Below, one piece after another: positions 17,162 to 26,241 of a DNA stretch of 64,000 nucleotides (the stretch's first letter is position 1; each line of letters begins with the position of its first letter). The position numbers were made by a program, and so were the translations under genes. A model generated the notes under the pieces. The model was given only the letters and a program-made list of their open reading frames with translations, was not told where the DNA came from and searched no databases. Location of the stretch: the NCBI RefSeq assembly GCF_022374875.2, contig NZ_CP092427.2:2356001-2420000 (forward strand), given 5' to 3'. This DNA comes from Mycolicibacterium rufum. Its GTDB lineage: Bacteria; Actinomycetota; Actinomycetes; Mycobacteriales; Mycobacteriaceae.

Positions 17162-18862
17162 GTGCGGGCTGACGCAGCGCCCAGCACCCCGACGCTTCGC
17201 GGTTGGCAGCGACGGGCGCTGGTCAAATACCTGTCCGCGCAGCCGCGCGATTTCCTGGCCGTCGCCACGCCCGGCTCGGGCAAGACCACCTTCGCTCTAC
17301 GCATCGTCGCCGAACTGCTGGCGCAGCGCACGGTCGAGGCCGTGACGATCGTCGTGCCGACCGAGCATCTCAAGATCCAGTGGGCGCAGGCGGCCGCACG
17401 GCAGGGCATCGCCCTGGACCCGAAGTTCTCGAACTCGAACTCGCAGACGTCCTCGGAGTACCACGGCGTGGTCGTGACCTACGCCCAGGTGGCCAGCCAC
17501 CCGTCGCGGCACCGGGTGCGCACCGAGAACCGCAAGACGCTGGTCGTGTTCGACGAGATCCACCACGGGGGCGACGCCAAGAGTTGGGGCGACGCGATCC
17601 GGGAGGCCTTTGATGACGCCACGCGACGCCTCGCCTTGACGGGGACGCCGTTCCGTAGCGACGACAGCGCGATCCCGTTCGTCACCTACGAACCCGACCA
17701 CGAAGGCCTGATGAGATCCAAGGCCGACCACACCTACGGCTACTCCGACGCGCTCGCCGACGGCGTGGTCCGGCCCGTGATGTTCATGGCCTACTCGGGT
17801 GAGGCCCGGTGGCGCGACAGCGCGGGCGAGGAGCACGCGGCCCGCCTCGGCGAGCCGCTGACCGCCGAGCAGACCGCCCGGGCGTGGAAGACCGCGCTCA
17901 ACCCGGCCGGCCAGTGGATGCCCGCGGTGATCGCCGCCGCCGACACGCGGTTGCGCGGGCTGCGCCAGCACGTGCCCGATGCCGGCGGCATGATCATCGC
18001 CTCGGATCAGACCGCCGCCCGCGCCTACGCCGATCTGCTGACGACCATCACCGGCGAGGTGCCGACCGTGGTGCTCTCCGACGACAAGGGCGCCTCGGAC
18101 CGCATCTCGCAGTTCGCCGCGGGCACGTCACGGTGGCTGGTGGCGGTGCGCATGGTCTCCGAAGGAGTCGACGTGCCGCGGCTGGCGGTCGGGGTCTACG
18201 CAACCAGTGCGTCGACGCCGCTGTTCTTCGCCCAGGCGATCGGACGCTTCGTGCGGTCGCGGCGGCCCGGCGAGAGCGCGAGCATCTTCCTGCCGTCGGT
18301 GCCCAATCTGCTGATGCTCGCCTCGGAGATGGAGGCGCAGCGCAACCACGTGCTGGGCAAGCCGCACCGCGAGACGCTCGACGATCCGCTGGACGCCGAA
18401 CTGGCCGAGCAGAAGCGCGACGAGCCGGACGACGGCGAAGGCAAGATCGAGTATCTGGGCGCCGACGCCGAACTGGATCAGGTGATCTTCGACGGCGCCT
18501 CGTTCGGCACGGCGACGCCCGCCGGCAGCGACGAGGAGGCCGACTACCTCGGCATCCCGGGCCTGCTCGACGCGGCCTCGATGCGAGATCTGTTGCGCCG
18601 CAGACAGGATGAACAGCTGCAGAAGCGCACCGAGTCCGGCGCCGTGGTGCCCGCCACCACGCACGGACAGTTGCGGGAACTGCGCCGCGAACTCAACACG
18701 CTGGTCTCGCTGGCGCATCACCGCACCGGCAGACCGCACGGCTGGATCCACAACGAACTGCGCAGGCGGTGCGGCGGTCCGCCGGTCGCGGCGGCCACCC
18801 GCGAACAACTGAAGGAGCGCATCGAGGCGGTGCGGGTGTTGCAGCGGGAGCTAACCGCCTGA
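17162..18862 (+). CDS. superfamily 2 DEAD/DEAH-type helicase
   Basis: A 566-residue SF2 helicase. ATPGSGKTT at 35-43 is Walker A, DEIH at 131-134 is Walker B and LTGTPFRSD is motif III-like. SEGVDVPRLAVGVY with QAIGRFVR at about 333-365 gives motifs V and VI. It resembles the ResIII/UvrB-type DNA-dependent ATPases. The C-terminal 170 residues have no domain I recognise. AAAGGAG lies just upstream of GTG 17162. No methylase or nuclease is adjacent, so it is probably a housekeeping DNA or RNA helicase rather than part of a restriction system. Confidence 0.85.
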   Translation: MRADAAPSTPTLRGWQRRALVKYLSAQPRDFLAVATPGSGKTTFALRIVAELLAQRTVEAVTIVVPTEHLKIQWAQAAARQGIALDPKFSNSNSQTSSEYHGVVVTYAQVASHPSRHRVRTENRKTLVVFDEIHHGGDAKSWGDAIREAFDDATRRLALTGTPFRSDDSAIPFVTYEPDHEGLMRSKADHTYGYSDALADGVVRPVMFMAYSGEARWRDSAGEEHAARLGEPLTAEQTARAWKTALNPAGQWMPAVIAAADTRLRGLRQHVPDAGGMIIASDQTAARAYADLLTTITGEVPTVVLSDDKGASDRISQFAAGTSRWLVAVRMVSEGVDVPRLAVGVYATSASTPLFFAQAIGRFVRSRRPGESASIFLPSVPNLLMLASEMEAQRNHVLGKPHRETLDDPLDAELAEQKRDEPDDGEGKIEYLGADAELDQVIFDGASFGTATPAGSDEEADYLGIPGLLDAASMRDLLRRRQDEQLQKRTESGAVVPATTHGQLRELRRELNTLVSLAHHRTGRPHGWIHNELRRRCGGPPVAAATREQLKERIEAVRVLQRELTA

Positions 18863-19324
18863 CGCCAGCTTGCCCAGGTTCGCGAGCGAGTTCTCCAGGT
18901 GGCTGGTCGGGAACGGCGGGAACGTGATGTGCTGCCGCAACTCCGCCGGAACGGCCGACCAGTCGTAGGTCAACCGCACGCGGGTCTGTCCCGGCTCGGC
19001 GCCGTCGAGGTCGTATCTCCATGTCCAGCCGCCGAATTCGAGTCCGCCGTCGGCGCCCTCCTGCCCCGGCTCCCAGGCGATGGTCCGGTCCGGCTCGTAG
19101 GCGATGACCTTGTTGGCCATCTCGTAGCGCCCGTCGGGATGGTTGTCGTGGTACATGGCGATCCGGAAGACCTGTCCGTCCGCAGTGATGCGTTCGCCGT
19201 CGAGGGATTCGCGCACCCACCCCGTGCCATCGATGGCGGCGTGGTTGGCGGGGTCGGCCAGCACCGCGAACACCGCGGCGGGTTCGACGTCGACGACAGT
19301 GGTGACGATCAGTGTTTCGGTCAT
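18851..19324 (-). CDS. SRPBCC (START/Bet v1-like) domain protein
   Basis: A 157-residue polyketide-cyclase/SRPBCC-type protein. It begins VTTVVDVEPAAVFAVLADPANHAAIDG, the common opening of this lipid- or ligand-binding fold, and has WTWRYDLDGAEPGQTRVRLTYDW in the second half. Ligand and role are unknown. Its stop overlaps the end of the helicase gene by 12 nt (convergent). The HAD phosphatase gene lies 29 nt upstream on the same strand, so the two may share a transcript. Confidence 0.8.
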   Translation of the reverse strand: MTETLIVTTVVDVEPAAVFAVLADPANHAAIDGTGWVRESLDGERITADGQVFRIAMYHDNHPDGRYEMANKVIAYEPDRTIAWEPGQEGADGGLEFGGWTWRYDLDGAEPGQTRVRLTYDWSAVPAELRQHITFPPFPTSHLENSLANLGKLASGG

Positions 19325-19353
19325 GCAGGGTGGACTCCGCGGGATCGCGGAAG

Positions 19354-20175
19354 TCATCGCTCCAGGTCGAGCAGGCTCGGCAGGTCGGCCACGGAGTCGA
19401 TGACATGGTTGGGTTGCATCGCGAATTCGTCTGCGGCCCAACGGTCCAACGTGTCCTGCCGGAACTTGCCGGTTCTGACCAGCACGCCCGTCATGCCCAC
19501 CACCTGCGCCGCGAGCACGTCGTTGTTCAGGTCGTCACCGATCATGTACATCTCATCGGGATCGACACCGAGTCGGCTCGCGGCCGACAGGAAGCCTTCG
19601 GGCGCGGGCTTGCCGACCGCGGTGGCCTTGCGTCCGGAGGTCTCCTCCATCCCGATCAGGTACATACCGGTGTCGACACGCAGCCCGTCGGTGGTGGTCC
19701 ACGCAGTGCTGCGGTGCATGGCGACCACGGGCACGCCCTGCGCCATCCAGTCGTACACCCAGGACAGCGTCAGATGGGTGTACTCGGGTCCCGCCCCGCC
19801 CAGCAGCACCACGTCCGGCGTCTCGGGCGCCCGCGGACCGGTGAACTCCGTCGAGTAGACGAGGTCGAGTCCGGGCATGTCCTCGCCGATCTGCCCACTG
19901 TTGACCAGGAAGCACCGCGCGTCGGGGTAGCGGTCGCGGACGTAGTCGGCGGTCAGCACCGCGGCGGTGATCACCTCGTCGGCCCGCACCGCCATGCCCG
20001 CCTCGGTCAGCAGTTCGGCGATCTGCACCCGGGTGCGGGTGGTCGTGTTGGTCAGGTACGCGCACGCCACCTGATGCTCGGCCAGCGCGCGCAGGGTGTC
20101 GGCCGCGCCGGGAATGGGCTGCCACGAGGTCACCAGGACGCCATCGATGTCGAAGAGCACTCCACCGATCGCCAT
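19354..20175 (-). CDS. HAD-IIA family hydrolase (NagD/LHPP-like)
   Basis: A 273-residue haloacid-dehalogenase phosphatase. DIDGVL at 9-14 carries the nucleophile Asp9 and acid Asp11. LTNTTTRTR at about 41-49 is motif II, GKPAPEGF gives the motif III lysine, and MIGDDLNNDV is motif IV. The long cap between motifs II and III places it in HAD-IIA. It is a cytosolic phosphatase of unknown substrate. TACTGT on the minus strand ends 6 nt before the ATG, indicating a leaderless start. Confidence 0.85.
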   Translation of the reverse strand: MAIGGVLFDIDGVLVTSWQPIPGAADTLRALAEHQVACAYLTNTTTRTRVQIAELLTEAGMAVRADEVITAAVLTADYVRDRYPDARCFLVNSGQIGEDMPGLDLVYSTEFTGPRAPETPDVVLLGGAGPEYTHLTLSWVYDWMAQGVPVVAMHRSTAWTTTDGLRVDTGMYLIGMEETSGRKATAVGKPAPEGFLSAASRLGVDPDEMYMIGDDLNNDVLAAQVVGMTGVLVRTGKFRQDTLDRWAADEFAMQPNHVIDSVADLPSLLDLER

Positions 20176-20181
20176 GGTGCG

Positions 20182-20187
20182 ACAGTA
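20182..20187 (-). promoter_or_regulatory. -10 hexamer TACTGT for leaderless HAD gene
   Basis: TACTGT on the minus strand ends 6 nt before the ATG at 20175. It shares the short divergent region with the SDR2 promoter. Confidence 0.45.
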
Positions 20188-20238
20188 AACCGCCGCCGGT
20201 GGAGCGCAACCGGGGGCAACCACGGGGCCGAACGTCGC

Positions 20239-20244
20239 TATCTT
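20239..20244 (+). promoter_or_regulatory. -10 hexamer TATCTT for leaderless SDR2 gene
   Basis: TATCTT ends 6 nt before the ATG at 20251, which fits leaderless transcription of the SDR2-moeA2 unit. Confidence 0.5.
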
Positions 20245-20250
20245 GATGCC

Positions 20251-21168
20251 ATGAGCGCGAAATGGACCGCTGACAACGTGCCCGACCAGTCCGGCCGCAC
20301 CGCCGTGGTCACCGGAGCGAACTCCGGCATCGGTTACGAAGCCGCCCACGTCCTGGCCGGCCGCGGCGCCCGCGTGGTGCTCGCGGTGCGCGACCTCGAC
20401 AAGGGCCGGCGCGCCCAGGAGACCATCCTGCGGGCGCATCCCGGTGCCGACGTGACGGTGCAGGAACTCGACCTGTCGTCGCTGGCGAGCGTGCGCAGCG
20501 CCGCCGAGGCGCTGCGCGAGGCGCTTCCCGCGATCGATCTGCTGATCGACAACGCCGGCGTGATGTACCCGCCCAAGCAGGTCACCGCGGACGGCTTCGA
20601 ATTGCAGTTCGGCACCAACCACCTCGGTCACTTCGCGCTGACCGGTCTGCTCCTGGACCGGCTGCTGCCCGTGGCCGGGTCCCGGGTGGTCGTCGTCGCC
20701 AGCATCGCCCACAACATCCAGGCCGACATCCACTTCGACGACCTGCAGTGGGAACGCGGCTACAACCGGGTCGCGGCGTACGGCCAGTCCAAGCTGGCGA
20801 ACCTGATGTTCACCTACGAGCTGCAGCGCAGGCTCGCCGCGGCCGGTGCGCCGACCATCGCGGTGGCCGCCCACCCCGGCATCTCGAACACCGAGCTGAT
20901 GCGGCACGTGCCCGGCTCCGGGCTGCCCGGGTTCTCCAAGCTCGCCGGGCTGGTCACCAACAGCCCGGCCGTCGGCGCCCTGGCCACCCTGCGGGCCGCC
21001 ACCGATCCCGACGTCCGCGGCGGGCAGTACTACGGCCCCTCGGGCTTCCGGGAGCTCGTCGGCCACCCCGTGCTGGTCCAGTCCACCCGCAAGTCGCACG
21101 ACACCGCGGTGCAGCAACGCCTGTGGACGGTGTCCGAGGAGCTCACCGGCGTCAGCTACCCCGTCTGA
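20251..21168 (+). CDS. short-chain dehydrogenase, Rv0439c-type (SDR2)
   Basis: A 305-residue SDR with TGANSGIG at 21-28, DNAGVMY in place of the usual NNAG, and AYGQSKLAN supplying the YxxxK. It is closely similar along its whole length to SDR1 at 14718-15620. Position before moeA2, psd and pssA matches Rv0439c in M. tuberculosis, so this copy is the ancestral one. The stop overlaps the moeA2 ATG by one base (TGATG). The substrate is unknown. Confidence 0.9.
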   Translation: MSAKWTADNVPDQSGRTAVVTGANSGIGYEAAHVLAGRGARVVLAVRDLDKGRRAQETILRAHPGADVTVQELDLSSLASVRSAAEALREALPAIDLLIDNAGVMYPPKQVTADGFELQFGTNHLGHFALTGLLLDRLLPVAGSRVVVVASIAHNIQADIHFDDLQWERGYNRVAAYGQSKLANLMFTYELQRRLAAAGAPTIAVAAHPGISNTELMRHVPGSGLPGFSKLAGLVTNSPAVGALATLRAATDPDVRGGQYYGPSGFRELVGHPVLVQSTRKSHDTAVQQRLWTVSEELTGVSYPV

Positions 21169-22370
21169 TGCGCAGCGTCGAGGAACACCGCCGAGTGGTC
21201 GCGGGCCTGGTCACCGCGCGGCCGCCGAGGGCGGTGCCGCTGGCCGACGCGCTGGGTCTGGTGCTCGCCGAAGAGGTGGTCGCGGGGGTGTCGCTGCCCG
21301 GGTTCGACAACTCGGCGATGGACGGCTACGCCGTGCTGGCCGCCGACGTGGCGACCGCCTCCGACGCAGCGCCCGTGCGACTGCCCGTCGCCGAGGACAT
21401 CCCGGCCGGCCGCACCGACATCCCGACCCTCGCACCGGGCACTGCGCACCGGATCATGACCGGGGCGCCGCTCCCCCACGGCGCGACGGCCGTGGTCCCG
21501 GTCGAAGCGACCGACGGCGCCGTCGACACCGTGACGATCCGCGCCCGCGCCGGCGAGGGGCAGCACATCCGGCGCGCCGGGGAGGACGTCACCGCGGGGA
21601 CGACGGTGCTGCAGGCCGGGCAGATGCTCACCCCGGCCGCCCTCGGGCTGGCCGCAGCGCTGGGTCTGCGGGAACTCACAGTGACGCCCCGCCAGCGCGT
21701 CCTCGTCGTCTCCACCGGTACCGAATTGGTGTCGCCCGGCACCGAGCTCGCGCCGGGACAGATCTACGAATCCAACGGGGTCATGCTGGCGGCCGCGGTC
21801 CGCGACGCCGGCGCGGAGGTGGTCGCGTCGCCGACCACCGGCGACGACGTCGACGTCTTCCGGGAGACGCTGCGGACCCACGCCGGTGACGCGGACCTGA
21901 TCCTCACCACGGGCGGTGTCAGCGCCGGGGCCTACGAAGTGGTCAAGGACGCGCTGGGCGGACCGTCGGGAGGCGTCGAGTTCGTCAAGGTCGCCATGCA
22001 GCCGGGGATGCCGCAGGGCGCCGGTGCGCTGGAGGGCACGCCGACGGTCACGCTGCCGGGCAACCCGGTCAGCGCGCTGGTGTCCTTCGAGGTGTTCGTC
22101 CGCCCGGCGTTGCGCACGGCGATGGGCATGACGCACCCGGACCGGCCGCGGCGTACCGCGATGCTGACCGAGGATCTCACCTCCCCGCGGGGCAAGCGGC
22201 AGTTCCGCCGCGGCGTGCTCGACGCCGCCACGGACACCGTCACCAGCTACGGCCCGCCCGCCTCGCACCACCTGCGCTGGCTGGCCTCGGCGAACTGCCT
22301 CCTGGAGATCGACGAGGACACCTCCGAGGTGGCGTCGGGCTCGCGCGTGCAGGTGTGGGACCTGCGCTAG
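21168..22370 (+). CDS. moeA2: molybdopterin molybdotransferase MoeA
   Basis: A 400-residue MoeA that inserts molybdate into adenylylated molybdopterin in the cytosol. Visible blocks are LPGFDNSAMDGYA at about 42-54, IMTGAPLPHGATAVVP, VLVVSTGTELVSPG and ILTTGGVSAGAYE, followed by the domain IV C-terminus. Length is normal. It is co-translated with SDR2 and syntenic with moeA2 (Rv0438c). Confidence 0.93.
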   Translation: MRSVEEHRRVVAGLVTARPPRAVPLADALGLVLAEEVVAGVSLPGFDNSAMDGYAVLAADVATASDAAPVRLPVAEDIPAGRTDIPTLAPGTAHRIMTGAPLPHGATAVVPVEATDGAVDTVTIRARAGEGQHIRRAGEDVTAGTTVLQAGQMLTPAALGLAAALGLRELTVTPRQRVLVVSTGTELVSPGTELAPGQIYESNGVMLAAAVRDAGAEVVASPTTGDDVDVFRETLRTHAGDADLILTTGGVSAGAYEVVKDALGGPSGGVEFVKVAMQPGMPQGAGALEGTPTVTLPGNPVSALVSFEVFVRPALRTAMGMTHPDRPRRTAMLTEDLTSPRGKRQFRRGVLDAATDTVTSYGPPASHHLRWLASANCLLEIDEDTSEVASGSRVQVWDLR

Positions 22371-22383
22371 CGACCCCAACCCG

Positions 22384-22389
22384 TAGAAT
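22384..22389 (+). promoter_or_regulatory. -10 hexamer TAGAAT before psd
   Basis: TAGAAT lies 9 nt before the psd ATG at 22399, in the 28-nt gap after moeA2. It gives a near-leaderless start for the psd-pssA-AAA operon. Confidence 0.4.
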
Positions 22390-22398
22390 CGCCGGACG

Positions 22399-23097
22399 AT
22401 GGCCAGACGCCCCGACCTCACAACAGGCCCCGCGCGGCTGGCGGCCCTGATCCGTACGTCCGTTCCGCCGATGCACGCCGCGGGCCTGCCGTTCGTCGGC
22501 GCCAGCCTCGCCGTCGCTCTGGCCGGCCGCCGGAATCGCTGGATTCGCCGCGCCGGGCTCACCTCCGCGGCCGCCAACGCCGCGTTCTTCCGGCACCCGC
22601 CGCGGACGCCACCGACGCGCCCCGGCGTGGTCGTCGCCCCCGCCGACGGTCTGATCTGCCTCGTTGACGAGGAAGTGCCGCCGAGCGAACTCGGGCTGCC
22701 CGCAATCCCGTTGCCGCGCATCAGCATCTTCCTGTCCCTGCTGGACGCGCACGTGCAGCGCGCGCCGATCGGCGGCGAGGTGGTCACCGTCCGGCACCGG
22801 CCCGGGTTGTTCGGCTCGGCGGACCTCGAGGCCGCGAGCGCCGACAACGAGCGCAACAGCGTGGTGATCCGCACCCCCGACGGTGCGCAGGTGATCGCGG
22901 TGCAGATCGCGGGGCTGCTGGCCCGCCGCATCGTGTGCACCGCGACGCCGGGCGACACGATCGGCATCGGCGACACCTACGGCCTGATCCGCTACGGCTC
23001 GCGCCTGGACACCTATCTGCCCGCCGGATCGAACGTCCTGGTGACCGTGGGGCAGCGCACGCTGGCCGGCGAGACCGTGCTGGCCGAGCTGCCATGA
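22399..23097 (+). CDS. psd: phosphatidylserine decarboxylase proenzyme
   Basis: A 232-residue decarboxylase that makes phosphatidylethanolamine at the membrane. It belongs to the short, archaeal/actinobacterial type. [13 protein letters not shown] is the conserved N-terminal block. The self-cleavage site is G200-S201 in IRYGSRLD, where Ser becomes the pyruvoyl group. [20 protein letters not shown] is the central family block. It is paired by a 4-nt overlap with pssA, which makes its substrate. Orthologue of Rv0437c. Confidence 0.95.
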   Translation: MARRPDLTTGPARLAALIRTSVPPMHAAGLPFVGASLAVALAGRRNRWIRRAGLTSAAANAAFFRHPPRTPPTRPGVVVAPADGLICLVDEEVPPSELGLPAIPLPRISIFLSLLDAHVQRAPIGGEVVTVRHRPGLFGSADLEAASADNERNSVVIRTPDGAQVIAVQIAGLLARRIVCTATPGDTIGIGDTYGLIRYGSRLDTYLPAGSNVLVTVGQRTLAGETVLAELP

Positions 23098-23957
23098 TCA
23101 AACCCCGCAAGCCGCGGCTCAAGACGCCGGTGGTCAGCGCGAAGATCCTGCCGAGCGCGATGACGGTCGCCGCGATTTGCTTCGGGCTGAGCTCGGTGAA
23201 GTTCGCGCTGGACGACCGGCCCACCGAGGCGATGGCGTTCCTGGCGATCGCGGCGATCCTCGACGCGCTCGACGGCCGCATCGCCCGCGCCCTCAAAGCG
23301 ACCTCCCGGATGGGCGAGGAGATCGACTCGCTGGCCGACGCCGTGAACTTCGGTGTGGCACCGGCCTTCATCGTCTACGGCACGCTGCTGTCCACCTCCC
23401 GGGTGGGGTGGATCGTGGTGCTGCTGTATGCGGTGTGCATCGTGCTGCGGCTGGCCCGCTACAACGCCATGCTGGATCTCGACCAGCCGGCTTACGAGAA
23501 GAAGTTCTTCGTGGGGATGCCCGCGCCGGCCGGCGCGATCGGGGCGATCGGTCCGCTGGCGGCCAAGATGCAGTTCGGCGACGGCTGGTGGACGTCCGAG
23601 CCGGCCGTGGTGATCTGGATGATCGGCATCTCCCTGCTGGTGGTCAGCACGCTGCCGATGCGCAAGATCCACACGTTCTCGGTGCCGCCGAACATGGTCG
23701 CCCCGCTGCTGGCCCTGCTCGCGATCGGCGTCGCGGCGTCGATCCTCTACGGCTACATCGTGCTGCTGGCGATCATCCTCGGCTACATGCTGCACATCCC
23801 GTTCGCGGTCCGGACGCGGCGGTTCCTCGCGGCGCATCCGGAGGTCTGGGACGACAAGCCGCGCCAGCAGCGCGCGGCCCGCCGGGCCATCCGCCGCGCC
23901 CAGCCTCATCGCCGGTCGATGGCGCGCCTGGGGCTGCGCAGGCCGCCCCGGGGCTGA
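23094..23957 (+). CDS. pssA: CDP-diacylglycerol-serine O-phosphatidyltransferase
   Basis: A 287-residue polytopic membrane enzyme making phosphatidylserine from CDP-diacylglycerol and serine. The CDP-alcohol phosphotransferase signature is complete: D60-G61, A64-R65, G74, D78 and D82. Several transmembrane segments follow, and the tail is Arg-rich and cytosolic. It starts at ATG 23094, overlapping the psd stop, and is followed after 2 nt by the AAA ATPase. Orthologue of Rv0436c. Confidence 0.95.
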   Translation: MIKPRKPRLKTPVVSAKILPSAMTVAAICFGLSSVKFALDDRPTEAMAFLAIAAILDALDGRIARALKATSRMGEEIDSLADAVNFGVAPAFIVYGTLLSTSRVGWIVVLLYAVCIVLRLARYNAMLDLDQPAYEKKFFVGMPAPAGAIGAIGPLAAKMQFGDGWWTSEPAVVIWMIGISLLVVSTLPMRKIHTFSVPPNMVAPLLALLAIGVAASILYGYIVLLAIILGYMLHIPFAVRTRRFLAAHPEVWDDKPRQQRAARRAIRRAQPHRRSMARLGLRRPPRG

Positions 23958-23959
23958 CG

Positions 23960-26167
23960 ATGGCTCCGACCACGGCGCACCTGACGCTGACCGCGCGGCT
24001 GAACACCTCGGCCCTGGACTCGCGCCGCGGCGTCATCCGGCTGCATCCCGAAGCCATTGCCGCCCTCGGCATCCGGGAGTGGGATGCGGTCGCGTTGACG
24101 GGGTCACGCACCACCGCCGCGGTGGTCGGCATCGCGCCCGACGGGACGCCGACGGGCACCGCACTGCTCGACGACGTGACACTGTCCAACACCGGGCTGC
24201 GGGAGGACGCCGCGGTGCTCGTCGCACCGGTCACCGTGTACGGCGCCCGGTCGGTGACGCTGACCGGCTCCAACCTGGCCACCCGCTCGATCACCCCGGC
24301 CACGTTGCGCCAAGCCCTGCTGGGCAAGGTGATGACCGTCGGCGACACCGTGTCGCTGCTGCCGCGCGACCTCGGCCCGGGCACCTCCACGTCGGCGGCC
24401 AGCGCCGCGCTGGCCGCGTCGGTCGGCATCACCTGGACCTCGGAGTTGCTGACGGTCACCGAGGTCGATCCGGCGGGACCGGTGAGCGTGCAACCCAATT
24501 CGCTGGTCTGCTGGGGCAGCTCCGGATCCCGAGCCCAGACGGGCGCGGAGCCCGAAGCGCGGACGGCGACCGGGACGCACGTCGTCACCGAGGAGACCGC
24601 GCCGACGCTGAACTTCGATGACCTCAAGGGAGCGCACGCCCAGGCCGGCAGGCTCGCCGAATGGCTCAAGCTCGCCCTCGATCAGCCCGAACTGCTCGAA
24701 AAGCTGGGCGCCGCAGCCAATCTCGGAGTTCTGGTGTCCGGTCCGGCCGGCGTGGGGAAGACCAAGCTGGTGCGCACGGTGTGCAGCGGCCGACGCCTGG
24801 TCGAACTCGACGGTCCGGAGGTGGGGTCGCTGCGCCCCGAAGACCGGCTGTCCACCGTGTCCTCGGCGGTCGCCTCGGTCCGCGACCACGGCGGAGTGCT
24901 GCTGATCACCGACATCGACACCCTGCTCCCGGTCCCGGCCGACCCGGTCGCGACGCTGATCCTGGCCGAACTGCGCTCGGCCGTCGCCACACCCGGTGTC
25001 GCGTTCGTCGCGACGACCGCGGTGCCCGACGCCGTCGACCCCCGGTTGCGGGCGCCGGATCTGTGCGATCGCGAACTCGGCCTGAGCCTGCCCGACGGCG
25101 CGGTGCGCCGCCAGTTGCTCGAGGTGCTGCTGCGGGACGTCCCGTCGGCCGAGCTCGATCTCGGTGAGATCGCCGAGCGGACACCGGGTTTCGTGGTGGC
25201 CGACCTGGCCGCACTGGTGCGCGAGGCGGCGCTGCGGGCGGCGGCGCGGGCCAGCGAGAACGGCGACGCGCCCGAGTTGCGGCAGGAGGACCTCACCGGC
25301 GCGCTGAGTGTGATCCGGCCGCTGTCGCGGTCGGCCACCGAGGAGGTCTCGGTCGGCTCGGTCACCCTCGACGACGTCGGCGACATGGCCGAGACCAAGC
25401 AGGCGCTCACCGAGGCGGTGCTGTGGCCGCTGCAGCACCCCGACACGTTCGCGCGTCTCGGCGTGCAGCCGCCGCGCGGCGTGCTGCTCTACGGGCCGCC
25501 GGGGTGCGGCAAGACCTACGTCGTGCGGGCCCTGGCCAGCTCGGGCCGGCTCAGCGTGCACGCGGTGAAAGGCGCTGAGCTGATGGACAAGTGGGTCGGC
25601 TCGTCGGAGAAGGCGGTGCGCGAGCTGTTCCGCCGGGCCCGGGACTCGGCGCCGTCGCTGGTGTTCCTCGACGAGATCGACGCGATGGCGCCGCGGCGCG
25701 GGCAGAGCTTCGACTCCGGCGTCACCGACCGCGTGGTGGCCGCGCTGCTGACCGAACTGGACGGCATCGAGCCGTTGCGTGACGTCGTCGTGCTGGGGGC
25801 GACGAACCGCCCGGACCTGATCGATCCGGCGCTGCTGCGCCCGGGCCGACTGGAGAAGCTGGTGTTCGTCGAGCCCCCGGACGCGGAGGCGCGCGCGCAG
25901 ATCCTGCGCACGGCGGGCAAGTCGGTGCCGCTGGCGCGGGAGGGGGCCGACGCCGTGGATCTCGACGCGCTGGCCGCCGAACTCGACGGGTACAGCGCCG
26001 CCGACTGCGTGGCGCTGCTGCGTGAAGCCGCGCTGACCGCGATGCGCCGCTCGATCGATGCCGCCGACGTCACCGCGGCCGATGTGGCCGCCGCCCGCGA
26101 GACCGTGCGGCCGTCGCTGGACCCGGCGCAGGTCGCTTCGCTGCGCGCCTTCGCCGACGCCCGGTAG
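23960..26167 (+). CDS. CDC48/p97-like tandem AAA+ ATPase (Rv0435c-type)
   Basis: A 735-residue protein. An N-terminal double-psi-barrel-like domain (about 1-175) is followed by two AAA+ modules. The first has Walker A GPAGVGKT at 261-268 but a Walker B reading LLITDID, with Ile where the catalytic Glu should be. The second is complete: GPPGCGKT at 512-519, DEID at 571-574 and the sensor block GATNRPDLIDPALLRPGR. It is probably a hexameric unfoldase whose second ring does most of the hydrolysis. It lies in one operon with psd and pssA, which suggests a membrane-lipid or envelope link. Orthologue of Rv0435c. Confidence 0.88.
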   Translation: MAPTTAHLTLTARLNTSALDSRRGVIRLHPEAIAALGIREWDAVALTGSRTTAAVVGIAPDGTPTGTALLDDVTLSNTGLREDAAVLVAPVTVYGARSVTLTGSNLATRSITPATLRQALLGKVMTVGDTVSLLPRDLGPGTSTSAASAALAASVGITWTSELLTVTEVDPAGPVSVQPNSLVCWGSSGSRAQTGAEPEARTATGTHVVTEETAPTLNFDDLKGAHAQAGRLAEWLKLALDQPELLEKLGAAANLGVLVSGPAGVGKTKLVRTVCSGRRLVELDGPEVGSLRPEDRLSTVSSAVASVRDHGGVLLITDIDTLLPVPADPVATLILAELRSAVATPGVAFVATTAVPDAVDPRLRAPDLCDRELGLSLPDGAVRRQLLEVLLRDVPSAELDLGEIAERTPGFVVADLAALVREAALRAAARASENGDAPELRQEDLTGALSVIRPLSRSATEEVSVGSVTLDDVGDMAETKQALTEAVLWPLQHPDTFARLGVQPPRGVLLYGPPGCGKTYVVRALASSGRLSVHAVKGAELMDKWVGSSEKAVRELFRRARDSAPSLVFLDEIDAMAPRRGQSFDSGVTDRVVAALLTELDGIEPLRDVVVLGATNRPDLIDPALLRPGRLEKLVFVEPPDAEARAQILRTAGKSVPLAREGADAVDLDALAAELDGYSAADCVALLREAALTAMRRSIDAADVTAADVAAARETVRPSLDPAQVASLRAFADAR

Positions 26168-26178
26168 AGAATCGCATC

Positions 26179-26218
26179 TTGACAGTGACTAGTTCAGTCG
26201 GCATGCTCGAACTAGTCA
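26179..26218 (+). promoter_or_regulatory. promoter with perfect inverted repeat before DUF1707 gene
   Basis: TTGACA at 26179-26184 is a consensus -35. CATGCT at 26202-26207, 17 bp later, can serve as -10. TGACTAGTTC (26186-26195) and GAACTAGTCA (26209-26218) are exact inverse copies with a 13-bp spacer, and each contains the palindrome ACTAGT. One arm fills the -35/-10 spacer and the other follows the -10, the expected layout for a repressor site. Confidence 0.7.
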
Positions 26219-26241
26219 TTGGCAAGATTGAGGGAGGACGC

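Noticed and set aside
17162..18862. Helicase as part of a restriction or phage-defence system
   Set aside because: No methylase, nuclease or other defence gene is adjacent; the neighbours are cupin and SRPBCC genes.
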